64,000 nucleotides of DNA from UBA5069 sp964560495 (lineage in GTDB: Bacteria > Chloroflexota > Anaerolineae > Caldilineales > Caldilineaceae): NCBI GenBank assembly GCA_964560495.1, contig CAZLMM010000014.1, forward strand, positions 35,530 through 99,529, written 5' to 3'. A model generated the notes under the pieces. That model did no database searches. It was not told the origin of the DNA and worked only from the letters and a program-made list of their open reading frames with translations. Shown one piece after another: positions 57,511-64,000 of this stretch (within the stretch, counting starts at the first letter, position 1; the number at the start of each line of letters is the position of its first letter). A program made the translations under genes and the position numbers.

Positions 57511-58875
57511 TTAGCGCGCCGCCACCACCTGGCTCAAGACCTGGCAGCGCCGCGCCATCTCGGCGATGCTCACCTGACCGAATTCGGCCACACAGGTGCG
57601 CATGGTGTCATTGAGCGGCGCGATCCATTTGGCAGGCAAGGCGTCGGCACCCAAAACCATGCCAACCACCGAACCGGCGGTTGCCCCGTTGCAGTCGGTG
57701 TCGAAAGCCAGTTGCACGGTGGTGGTGATGGTGCGTTCGTAGATTTCGGCGGGGGAGTCGGCGCCATCACCCCAGCCGTAGAGCAGGCCGGCGGTCACGC
57801 AACAGGCATTGTCGATTGCCCCGGCGAACCCATAGCAACCATACGTTTCGGCGATGCGCTCTCCGGTTTTGCGCCAGTCGCCGTCGGCGCACACCCATTC
57901 GATGGTTTGCAGCACGGCCTCGGTGAAGCGCGAACGGGCCGGGATTTGCGCCAGCCCGGCGCGAATGATGGCCTCCATGTCCAGCAGCGTGAAGGCGGCC
58001 GCATTCATGGCAGCTACCCACATGGCTCCATAAATGCCGCTGGCGCGGTGCGTCAGGTAGGCGTCGCGCCAGGCGAACTCGGCGGCCAATTCGGGGTTAT
58101 TGGGGCAAACATAGCCGAATACATCCGCACGAATTTGCGCCCCAATTGCTTCGGTGTGGGGGTTGAGAAAATCCGTCAAGGACTCGACCTGCAAGCCTGC
58201 AAGGTCGTTGTAATCGCTGTATGCCAACGCCAGGTTCAGGTAGACGACATGCTCCGGCCCCCACGTCCAGCAAAAGGGGATGGAGTGCAGCCAGTTCATG
58301 CCTACATCGAGGGTAGTAAAGCATCGGCCGTGCTTTTCCAGCAACTTGACCGCCAGACACATATAATTCAGATCGTCGTCTTCTTGGGCGTAGCGCACCA
58401 GGCCGCGCATACTGGGGGCGCAATCGCGGCGCAGGATTTTAGCGTAGCGCGACTGCGCCGGGACGAAGTCGTCTAGCGGCAGGGCATTCGCCTGGGCCAG
58501 GTAATCGCTGATCTGGGCGATGTCCATGCCCATTTCGAGCGGCTTGCCCAGCACACAGCCTGCCGCCCGCCCCAGCCAGGCGCCGTGGATTTTGTTGTAA
58601 ATTTCTCCGGGCGAGAGGTATAACGGCGGCAGCATAATTGCACCCGGGCGCGCCTGGCGGATTGTTTCGAGGGTAGAGGTCTCCTCGTAGGGCCAGCCGG
58701 GCCGCTGGGGAAGAGATTTCAGATCGGCGTGAAGAGTCAACAGGGCGGCTTGATCATCTCGGGCCTGCTCCCATCGTTCGAGCAATCCACTGGTGACGGA
58801 GCCCTGTTGGGCGCGGATGTCAATCTCGTCGCGCACGCGTTGGGCGATGACATTCAATGAAATCCAAGAGTGCAT
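57511..58875 (-). CDS. ADP-ribosylglycohydrolase-family protein (second of two)
   Basis: A 454-residue protein. It has an N-terminal extension of about 95 residues with a possible helical region, then the family core: GEIYNKIHGAWLGRAAGCVL, GKPLEMGMDIAQISDYLAQA, RYAQEDDDLNYMCLAVKLLE with metal-binding Asp residues, GAMWVAAMNAAAFTLLDMEA and TTVQLAFDTDCNGATAGSVV, where D-T-D-C-N-G-A is the C-terminal metal site. It differs strongly from the 330-residue relative at 34122. It is the last gene of a glycan-degradation operon (24 bp after the alpha-galactosidase), which suggests a carbohydrate-linked substrate rather than protein ADP-ribosylation. Confidence 0.9.
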   Translation of the reverse strand: MHSWISLNVIAQRVRDEIDIRAQQGSVTSGLLERWEQARDDQAALLTLHADLKSLPQRPGWPYEETSTLETIRQARPGAIMLPPLYLSPGEIYNKIHGAWLGRAAGCVLGKPLEMGMDIAQISDYLAQANALPLDDFVPAQSRYAKILRRDCAPSMRGLVRYAQEDDDLNYMCLAVKLLEKHGRCFTTLDVGMNWLHSIPFCWTWGPEHVVYLNLALAYSDYNDLAGLQVESLTDFLNPHTEAIGAQIRADVFGYVCPNNPELAAEFAWRDAYLTHRASGIYGAMWVAAMNAAAFTLLDMEAIIRAGLAQIPARSRFTEAVLQTIEWVCADGDWRKTGERIAETYGCYGFAGAIDNACCVTAGLLYGWGDGADSPAEIYERTITTTVQLAFDTDCNGATAGSVVGMVLGADALPAKWIAPLNDTMRTCVAEFGQVSIAEMARRCQVLSQVVAAR

Positions 58876-58899
58876 GATGGGTCTCCTTGTTGGGTTGGT

Positions 58900-60054
58900 T
58901 TAGGCGGGGGCCAGACGCAGGATCATACCGGCATGGGGCAGCACTTCGGCAGTAAAGGATTGAGTGAAGACGCCGCAGTCAGTATGGGTCCACAAATCGC
59001 GGGCAGCATAGGGGCCGGTGATGCCCAGGTCGGGCCACCAGGCCGTGATGGAGACGCGCTGCCAGCCGCGGTTGTAGAGTCCCACAGCCAGGTCGCCATT
59101 GGCGAGAGGTTTCATCCATACCTCGCGGGCGGCGCTCTTGAAGACGCGATAGCCCTGTTTGCCGAGGGCATCCTGGTTGACGGCAATCAACTCACGGTTG
59201 AGCAAAATCTGGCGGGTGGCCTCATCCAACTGGCGTAGATCGCAGGCGGCCATCAGCGGGGCAGCCAGCAGGCACCACAGACTGAAGTGCGTGCGGTATT
59301 CGGCGTCGGTGCAGCCGGGGCCGCCGACGTGGGTGTTGGCTCCCGCTGGGCCGCTCAATCCCACCACGAGCATATCGGGATCGTTCCAACGGCCAGGGCC
59401 GGCGTAGGCTTCGAGGCCGGTTTGCAGGTCGAAGCCGATGGTCTCGATGCCGGCGTGAACACTGTCGGGAGCATCTTCCCAGGCGTTCCAAATATCGCCG
59501 GTGGTGCGCCAGAGATGCCCGCCGACCTGCGGCGCCCACAACCAGGGACGCCGCTGGCCCCATTCGCACACCGAAAAGACGATAGGGCGACCGGTCTTGC
59601 GCAGCGCCGCGCCCATGCAATCATAGAGCCGTTCGGCGCTGGCCCGGTCTGCGGGGGCGTTACAGTAGTCGTATTTCAAATAATCCACACCCCAGGCGGC
59701 GAATGTTTGGGCGTCCACATCTTCATAGCCCTGGCTGGCTGGCATTCCGGCGCAGGTGTGTGTCCCGGCATCGGAATATAAGCCGAACTTCAACCCGCGG
59801 GCGTGGAGATAGTCGCCGAGGGCCTGCATACCCTGCGGGAATTTGGCCGGGTCGGGGAACAGGCGGCCATCTGCGCCGCGCCCGCCGTGCCACACGTCGT
59901 CCAGCACGAGGTATCGATAGCCTGCGTCTTTCATACCGGTGGAAACCAGCGCATCGGCAATGCCTTTGACCAAATCTTCGTGAATGTGCGGGCCAAAGAG
60001 ATTCCAACTGTTCCAACCCATAGGAGGGGTCAACGCCAAAGAAGGGTTTGTCAT
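58900..60054 (-). CDS. Glycoside hydrolase family 27 alpha-galactosidase
   Basis: A 384-residue protein without a signal peptide. The opening LTPPMGWNSWNLFGPHIHED is diagnostic of GH27 (clan GH-D). The nucleophile Asp129 lies in VDYLKYDYCNAP and the acid/base in AGPGRWNDPDMLVVGL. Substrate-binding LVLDDVWHGGRGADGRLFPD and FGLYSDAGTHTCAGMPASQG are in place. A C-terminal beta-sandwich (WMKPLANGDLAVGLYNRGWQ) follows. It releases terminal alpha-D-galactose or, in some members, beta-L-arabinopyranose. The stop of the upstream six-hairpin glycosidase is three bases before its start. Confidence 0.96.
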   Translation of the reverse strand: MTNPSLALTPPMGWNSWNLFGPHIHEDLVKGIADALVSTGMKDAGYRYLVLDDVWHGGRGADGRLFPDPAKFPQGMQALGDYLHARGLKFGLYSDAGTHTCAGMPASQGYEDVDAQTFAAWGVDYLKYDYCNAPADRASAERLYDCMGAALRKTGRPIVFSVCEWGQRRPWLWAPQVGGHLWRTTGDIWNAWEDAPDSVHAGIETIGFDLQTGLEAYAGPGRWNDPDMLVVGLSGPAGANTHVGGPGCTDAEYRTHFSLWCLLAAPLMAACDLRQLDEATRQILLNRELIAVNQDALGKQGYRVFKSAAREVWMKPLANGDLAVGLYNRGWQRVSITAWWPDLGITGPYAARDLWTHTDCGVFTQSFTAEVLPHAGMILRLAPA

Positions 60055-60057
60055 TTC

Positions 60058-62046
60058 TCACCAACTCACACGATAGTTCTGCGGGCCAGCGTAGACCAGG
60101 TCAGGTTGACCGGCGGCGTCGACGGTGACGGTGTAGGTGACAGGGCCAAAACGGGTGGGCAGATGGCGCACGCCAAATTGACTGCCGGGCCTCAACCACG
60201 CCCGCGGCGCGCCCCTTCCGAGCAGCAGGGTGTCGCCCTCTTCGAGGACGAAGATCGTGCGCAGCAGCGCCAACATTTCACCGCTGGTCCAGTTGTGCGG
60301 CATATTGCCAGCGATGGCCTTTTCGGGCGAAAGCCAGCCATTGGCGCCGACCCGGTTGCCAAAAGGAATGTTCTCGCCTCCGCCGGGCGGCCCCTCCACC
60401 CAGGCCGCCACATTCCAGGGCCGGAGGGCGTCGGTCAGCATCCCGTCGAGGCATGTCCAGGCCAGGTCGATGAGGCCGAGGCGGATGGCGTTGTGAATGT
60501 GGGCCGCCTCGAAGTAGGTCCACAGTTTTTCGGGGTTGCGCTCGCCGGATTCGGTCAGGCGATGGGTGCGAAACCATTCGCTGAATTTTTGCTGCAAGAG
60601 CGCGCGATGGGGCGGCTGGGTGAACGCCTCGGTGGGATAGGGCGCGACGGCCGGGTCGCGCTCGTTGTCATAGATCGGCAGCAAGTGGGCGCCGACGGCG
60701 CGTTCGAGGGTATCGGCCTGGGCTTGCCACTCAGCGGCCAGGGCGGTTTCGCCAAGCTGTTCGGCGGCCCACACTGCCTGGCGCAGACCGGCCAACGCCC
60801 AACAGTTGATGTAAAAATCGGGCGAGTGCCAGTCCATGCGCCCGTGGATGCAGCCGTTTTGGGCAGGCAGACACAGAATCGTGCTGCCTGGGTAGTTGTA
60901 GGTGACGGCGGTGCGATTCTCGACCCAAGCGCGCATCGGCTCGACGGCGGCGATCATCTTCTTCAGGTAGCCCACCCGCCGCCGAATGTGCGGAAAGGCT
61001 TCGACGAGCCAGGCGCGGTCAGGGTGCATTTGGGCATGGCTGACCAGCGCCCAGATGCCTTCGCCGGGGGCGTCGGATTCGGCGCCAAAGCCGCCGGAAA
61101 AATCGAGCGGCTGCAAATAGTCATTGCCAATGCGCGCCAGATCGGAGCGACCGATGAGATCGAGCGCCCGCAGGATGATGATGCTATCGCGCATCCAGAA
61201 AACCGGGTAATTGACCACGCCGATGCGCGGCAGACCGCCTTCCATGGCCGCCAGAATGTGATAGGCGCTGGCCTGCCAGACCTGTTCGATACGGCGGTCG
61301 GGGGCGAAGACCCGCGCCGGGAGCGCCTGCCGCCAATCAGCCTCGGCCCGAACGAAGGCGCTGGCGACGGAGCGCGCGGCGTGTAGGCGCTTCTTGGGCA
61401 GAGCGGCACTGAAGACGCGGTCGTCGAAGCCGTGCTCGGTCTTGAAATGGATTTCGGCGGATTGGCCGGGCGCAAGCGAGAGTTGGGCGCAGAGCAGGGC
61501 CAGCGGGCCGCTATCGCTATCGAAAATCTGGCAGGAAACGGGCGGCCTTTCCACCGTCAGGTGGATCGTCTGGTTGATCAACAGGGTGCACTCGTCAGCC
61601 AGCCACTCCAGGCGGCTGATTTTGCCGCCAGCCGGGCCCAACGGGCGCACGGCGATCCAGGTCAGCGCATTCACCGGCTGGGTCACGGCCAGGGTTACAC
61701 GGTTGAAATCCACCCCTTCAGCGCCCTCGCCGCCAAGCTGGCAGAGCTCATGGGTGACATTCACCCCCTCGAAAGTGTAGGCAGCACGCACGATTGGCGG
61801 CGCGCCGCCTTCGCCCGCAAAGCCCCAGGTGAGCTGTTCCTCGGCCAGCGCATCGGGAAAGCCTATTTTCTCGTTGATCACCAGCCCGACCACCACGCCA
61901 CATGTCCAGACGCCGGGCGAGTAGCCATTGCCAGGCTCGACGGTGGTTTTGTCACACAGGTCAGAGAGTTGGTGGCCCAAGAAGATGTGCAGATTGCCAC
62001 GATTGGGCGTCTGGCGCAGCCGCTCGACGATAGCCGATACGTTCAT
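60058..62046 (-). CDS. Six-hairpin (alpha/alpha)6 glycoside hydrolase, family uncertain
   Basis: A 662-residue protein. ATG 62046 overlaps the upstream stop as ATGA (62043-62046). Residues of about 1-235 are a beta-sandwich domain. The helical barrel begins near VFAPDRRIEQVWQASAYHIL and has MEGGLPRIGVVNYPVFWMRD, GGFGAESDAPGEGIWALVSH (a possible catalytic Glu) and GNMPHNWTSGEMLALLRTIF. Fold and order recall GH78/GH95/GH63-like enzymes of the six-hairpin superfamily; 'NYP.FWMRDS' resembles rhamnosidase and glucoamylase types. There is no signal peptide. Its place in the operon supports action on an oligosaccharide together with the alpha-galactosidase. Confidence 0.75.
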   Translation of the reverse strand: MNVSAIVERLRQTPNRGNLHIFLGHQLSDLCDKTTVEPGNGYSPGVWTCGVVVGLVINEKIGFPDALAEEQLTWGFAGEGGAPPIVRAAYTFEGVNVTHELCQLGGEGAEGVDFNRVTLAVTQPVNALTWIAVRPLGPAGGKISRLEWLADECTLLINQTIHLTVERPPVSCQIFDSDSGPLALLCAQLSLAPGQSAEIHFKTEHGFDDRVFSAALPKKRLHAARSVASAFVRAEADWRQALPARVFAPDRRIEQVWQASAYHILAAMEGGLPRIGVVNYPVFWMRDSIIILRALDLIGRSDLARIGNDYLQPLDFSGGFGAESDAPGEGIWALVSHAQMHPDRAWLVEAFPHIRRRVGYLKKMIAAVEPMRAWVENRTAVTYNYPGSTILCLPAQNGCIHGRMDWHSPDFYINCWALAGLRQAVWAAEQLGETALAAEWQAQADTLERAVGAHLLPIYDNERDPAVAPYPTEAFTQPPHRALLQQKFSEWFRTHRLTESGERNPEKLWTYFEAAHIHNAIRLGLIDLAWTCLDGMLTDALRPWNVAAWVEGPPGGGENIPFGNRVGANGWLSPEKAIAGNMPHNWTSGEMLALLRTIFVLEEGDTLLLGRGAPRAWLRPGSQFGVRHLPTRFGPVTYTVTVDAAGQPDLVYAGPQNYRVSW

Positions 62047-63683
62047 AGCGTTTCCTCGATCCGTCGGATGGTGATTGCCCACGGAATTTCGTCGGTGGGT
62101 GGGTTGTCAAAGGGGACGACAGGGCCTTCGATGACGCCGATGGGCCGGCGGCGGTCGCTGAAGGGATCGCGCCATTCGGCCATATAGCGTCCCGGTTCCA
62201 GCCGTATGGAGGTGTTGCGCCGCCAGGTGTGGCGAAGATATACCAGATATTGCCGTCCCGGTTCGGCCAGGCAGAGCGTCTGTTGATGCACCAGCTCGTT
62301 GTGCGGCTCCATCTTCCACCACTCGAAGGAAGTCATCAGTCGATAGATGGCCTGATATTTTTCCAGCATGCGCATCTGGTCGTTGCCGCACCCATTCACC
62401 CAGCCGCCGCAGCCAGGGATGTCGGCGCGCTCGCCGGTGGTCTGATAGCAACCTACCATCGCCATCTCGAAAGCCAGTTGGGCGCGGCTGTCGGCTTCGT
62501 GGTAGTCGCCAACAACGCCGACCGGAAATTCGGGGTAGGCATGTTCATATCCATACTCTTCGTTGACCTGCGGCATGATCTTGCCCGAAGCCTCTTGTAA
62601 GCGACGGTTGTTGAGCATAAAGATGCAGCCGCCGGGGGCGTCCCAGTATTGGTGCATGGCAAAATCGGCCCAGGGCGCGTTGCGAAAGGTGAAAGTTTCG
62701 TGGCCGTGGATGCTGGTGCAATGTTGCCAGGGGTCGTAGCTTTTCAGGGTTCGGCCAATGGCTTCGGCCCACGGGTCGGCTCCGCAGGCGGCGCTATAGG
62801 GTGAGATGTTGCGATACTCGTTGCACAGATCCCACATCACGTTCGAGAAAGCGCCAAAGCGGGCGGCGGCGTAGCAGAAATAGCGTTTTTCGTCTTCGCT
62901 CAGGGGCGCGTCATTCTTTGTGAACGGGCGCGTGCCAGGTTGGAACACATCCAAGTAGAAGATCAGCGAGATGACCATATCGCGCGCGCGGGCATGGCGC
63001 AACATGCGATCCGCTTTCTGCCAGAAGGCCAGGTTGAAGCGGGTAACGTCGAAACCGGGGGTCAGGATGGATTGGAGGTCGCGCGCCGGCCAGGGATTGA
63101 GGATCATCGTGAAGTCGTCAGAGGCGTAGACCGGTTCGTTGCAGATTTCATCGCCATAGCGGGCGCTGAGCGCCACGCGCATGCGGTTGATGTCGTAGCC
63201 AGCCAGCCGGTCGATGGCCGCTGCAATGGCGTCGTCGTCGCGCAGGCTCAAAAGCAGGTAAGCGGTGGTTCCATTATAGAAATAATGCTCGCCCGTTCCT
63301 TCCCAGATGAAGTGGAAAGGATAGCCCGCATCCACCCGCACGATGCCTTTGCGCGCCGAGGGCGTGGCTGTGAAGCTGCCGGTGTGTGCGCTGCTTTGCC
63401 CGCCGTGCTGAATGGTCACGGTGAAGATGTAACACCCTGGCTTATCGGCCATAAACCGGATGCGGTGCAGGCTGCCATCGTCGGCGTCGCAAAAGCCGTA
63501 GACGACGATGGGCTGCTCGTCTTCGTGACACAGCAAGCCGATCACGCTGACATCAGTGAATGGGTTGAGGGTCGGATCGGGTTCGGCGTGCAAGGTGATC
63601 TCGACGAAGTCGTAGGTTTCGATGGTCGAGCTGGATTGGGTGAAGTGGAGTTTGGCGAGATTCATAGAGTATGGCGTCATCAT
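62043..63683 (-). CDS. Clan GH-A type glycoside hydrolase with N-terminal DUF5060-like domain
   Basis: A 546-residue protein; ATG 63683, 63680 or 63665 are all possible and none has a clear ribosome site. Residues of about 10-110 form a DUF5060-like beta-sandwich (ETYDFVEITLHAE, SLHRIRFMADKPGCYIFTV). A TIM barrel follows, with FHFIWEGTGEHYFYNGTTAY, YDINRMRVALSARYGDE, the likely acid/base Glu in SNVMWDLCNEYRNISPY and the likely nucleophile Glu in PQVNEEYGYEHAYPEF. A C-terminal beta domain (YLVYLRHTWRRNTSIRLEPG) resembles the putative collagen-binding domain that often ends DUF4038/DUF5060 enzymes. It is the first gene of the operon. Substrate unknown; no signal peptide. Confidence 0.8.
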   Translation of the reverse strand: MMTPYSMNLAKLHFTQSSSTIETYDFVEITLHAEPDPTLNPFTDVSVIGLLCHEDEQPIVVYGFCDADDGSLHRIRFMADKPGCYIFTVTIQHGGQSSAHTGSFTATPSARKGIVRVDAGYPFHFIWEGTGEHYFYNGTTAYLLLSLRDDDAIAAAIDRLAGYDINRMRVALSARYGDEICNEPVYASDDFTMILNPWPARDLQSILTPGFDVTRFNLAFWQKADRMLRHARARDMVISLIFYLDVFQPGTRPFTKNDAPLSEDEKRYFCYAAARFGAFSNVMWDLCNEYRNISPYSAACGADPWAEAIGRTLKSYDPWQHCTSIHGHETFTFRNAPWADFAMHQYWDAPGGCIFMLNNRRLQEASGKIMPQVNEEYGYEHAYPEFPVGVVGDYHEADSRAQLAFEMAMVGCYQTTGERADIPGCGGWVNGCGNDQMRMLEKYQAIYRLMTSFEWWKMEPHNELVHQQTLCLAEPGRQYLVYLRHTWRRNTSIRLEPGRYMAEWRDPFSDRRRPIGVIEGPVVPFDNPPTDEIPWAITIRRIEETL

Positions 63684-64000
63684 GGTCTGAAGTAGGGGCT
63701 GGCGCCGCCGGTGTATCAGCCTTGTGTCACTCTGAGCGCAGCGAAGAATCCGACTCTGTCCTGCATGATGTTTTGTCCACCGTGTAGGATGCTTCGCTTG
63801 CGCTCCCTAGAAACTCTCGTCGACACGCAGATGCTTCACTACGTAGATGCTTCACTGGCCTTCAGCATGACAAAGGCGGTGTTTCTTGCCCACGTTATGC
63901 CACGCGGGACATTGGAAACTCAGCATGACAACTACTAGTACACGTGGGCCTAAATAAGCCGGTGGTATTGTCATGCTGAACGCAGTGAAGCATCTGGGTG
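63684..64000. repeat. 317-bp right-edge region with inverted CATGCTGA repeats
   Basis: No gene is seen. Arms around AGATGCTTCACT..TTCAGCATGACA (63845-63872) and the reverse TGTCATGCTGAACGCAGTGA (from 63969) form a large inverted repeat, and further half-copies occur (CTCTGAGCGCAGCGAAGAAT near 63731). This is the well-known 'TGTCATGCTGAGCGCAGCGAAGCATCT' type of intergenic repeat found in many environmental bacteria. It lies upstream of the glycan operon and continues past the window edge. Confidence 0.65.

Noticed and set aside
57284..57514. Small plus-strand ORF with TAGGAGG before a TTG
   Set aside because: The spacing between TAGGAGG and the TTG is about one base, the translation is Arg/Pro-rich and it overlaps the end of the glycohydrolase gene.

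Overview
The window looks like a chromosomal segment of a free-living Chloroflexota bacterium, most likely of the Anaerolineae/Caldilineae type. This is an inference from GC-rich codon use, the mix of gene families (TOPRIM_C-type topA, XisH/XisI, Uma2, AmmeMemoRadiSam, DUF11 surface protein, Pro/Thr-linker exported proteins) and a C-terminal FLPVITR tail; no marker gene settles it. There is no prophage, integrase or CRISPR array. Three runs of 100 N (19720-19819, 24326-24425, 50718-50817) are assembly gaps, and all three lie inside repetitive coding sequence.

Layout. 1-2.3 kb: a cut-off GNAT gene divergent from two RNA-methyltransferase-like genes. 2.4-3.7 kb: a small membrane ORF coupled to a ferric-iron-type binding lipoprotein. 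3.7-6.8 kb: a DnaE-type DNA polymerase on the minus strand. 7.0-12.1 kb: a plus-strand run with a clear promoter and operator-like palindrome, holding ftsH, a membrane protein, a UbiA prenyltransferase and a GH1 beta-glycosidase. 12.1-13.6 kb: xisI, a frameshifted xisH and a phasin-like gene ending at a strong terminator. 13.7-28.9 kb: one giant minus-strand gene for an exported protein of DUF11 repeats, about 5,460 residues once gap sizes are corrected. 29.6-30.5 kb: a VapBC-type toxin-antitoxin pair and tRNA-Leu(UAA). 30.7-32.8 kb: two L,D-transpeptidases with a 132-bp MITE-like element between them. 33.2-35.1 kb: a PfkB kinase with an ADP-ribosylglycohydrolase. 35.4-37.0 kb: a PCu(A)C copper lipoprotein and a His-rich membrane protein.

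37.2-45.0 kb is a plus-strand run: MFS transporter, phosphotriesterase-like hydrolase, YiiX-type hydrolase, alpha/beta hydrolase, the radical SAM and MEMO components of the AmmeMemoRadiSam system, and an exported beta-propeller-like protein. 45.0-49.3 kb, minus strand: a membrane TPR protein and a membrane-anchored clostripain-type peptidase. 49.4-53.5 kb: an M20 peptidase, a Uma2 nuclease-like protein with a long 14-residue repeat tail, and an FG-GAP/ASPIC lipoprotein. 53.5-54.0 kb holds a wreck in which the start of a LOG-family gene is joined to the end of a 6-phosphofructokinase gene. topA follows. 57.5-63.7 kb is a tight minus-strand glycan operon: GH-A type hydrolase, six-hairpin glycosidase, GH27 alpha-galactosidase and a second ADP-ribosylglycohydrolase.

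The most notable observations are the two-level repeat architecture of the giant DUF11 gene (a three-domain super-repeat in the N-terminal half, a four-domain super-repeat marked by KPDG in the C-terminal half), the estimate of true gap sizes from that periodicity, two 132-bp MITE-like elements with 9-bp target duplications, other families of intergenic palindromes, and two decaying genes (xisH and the LOG/pfkA chimera).
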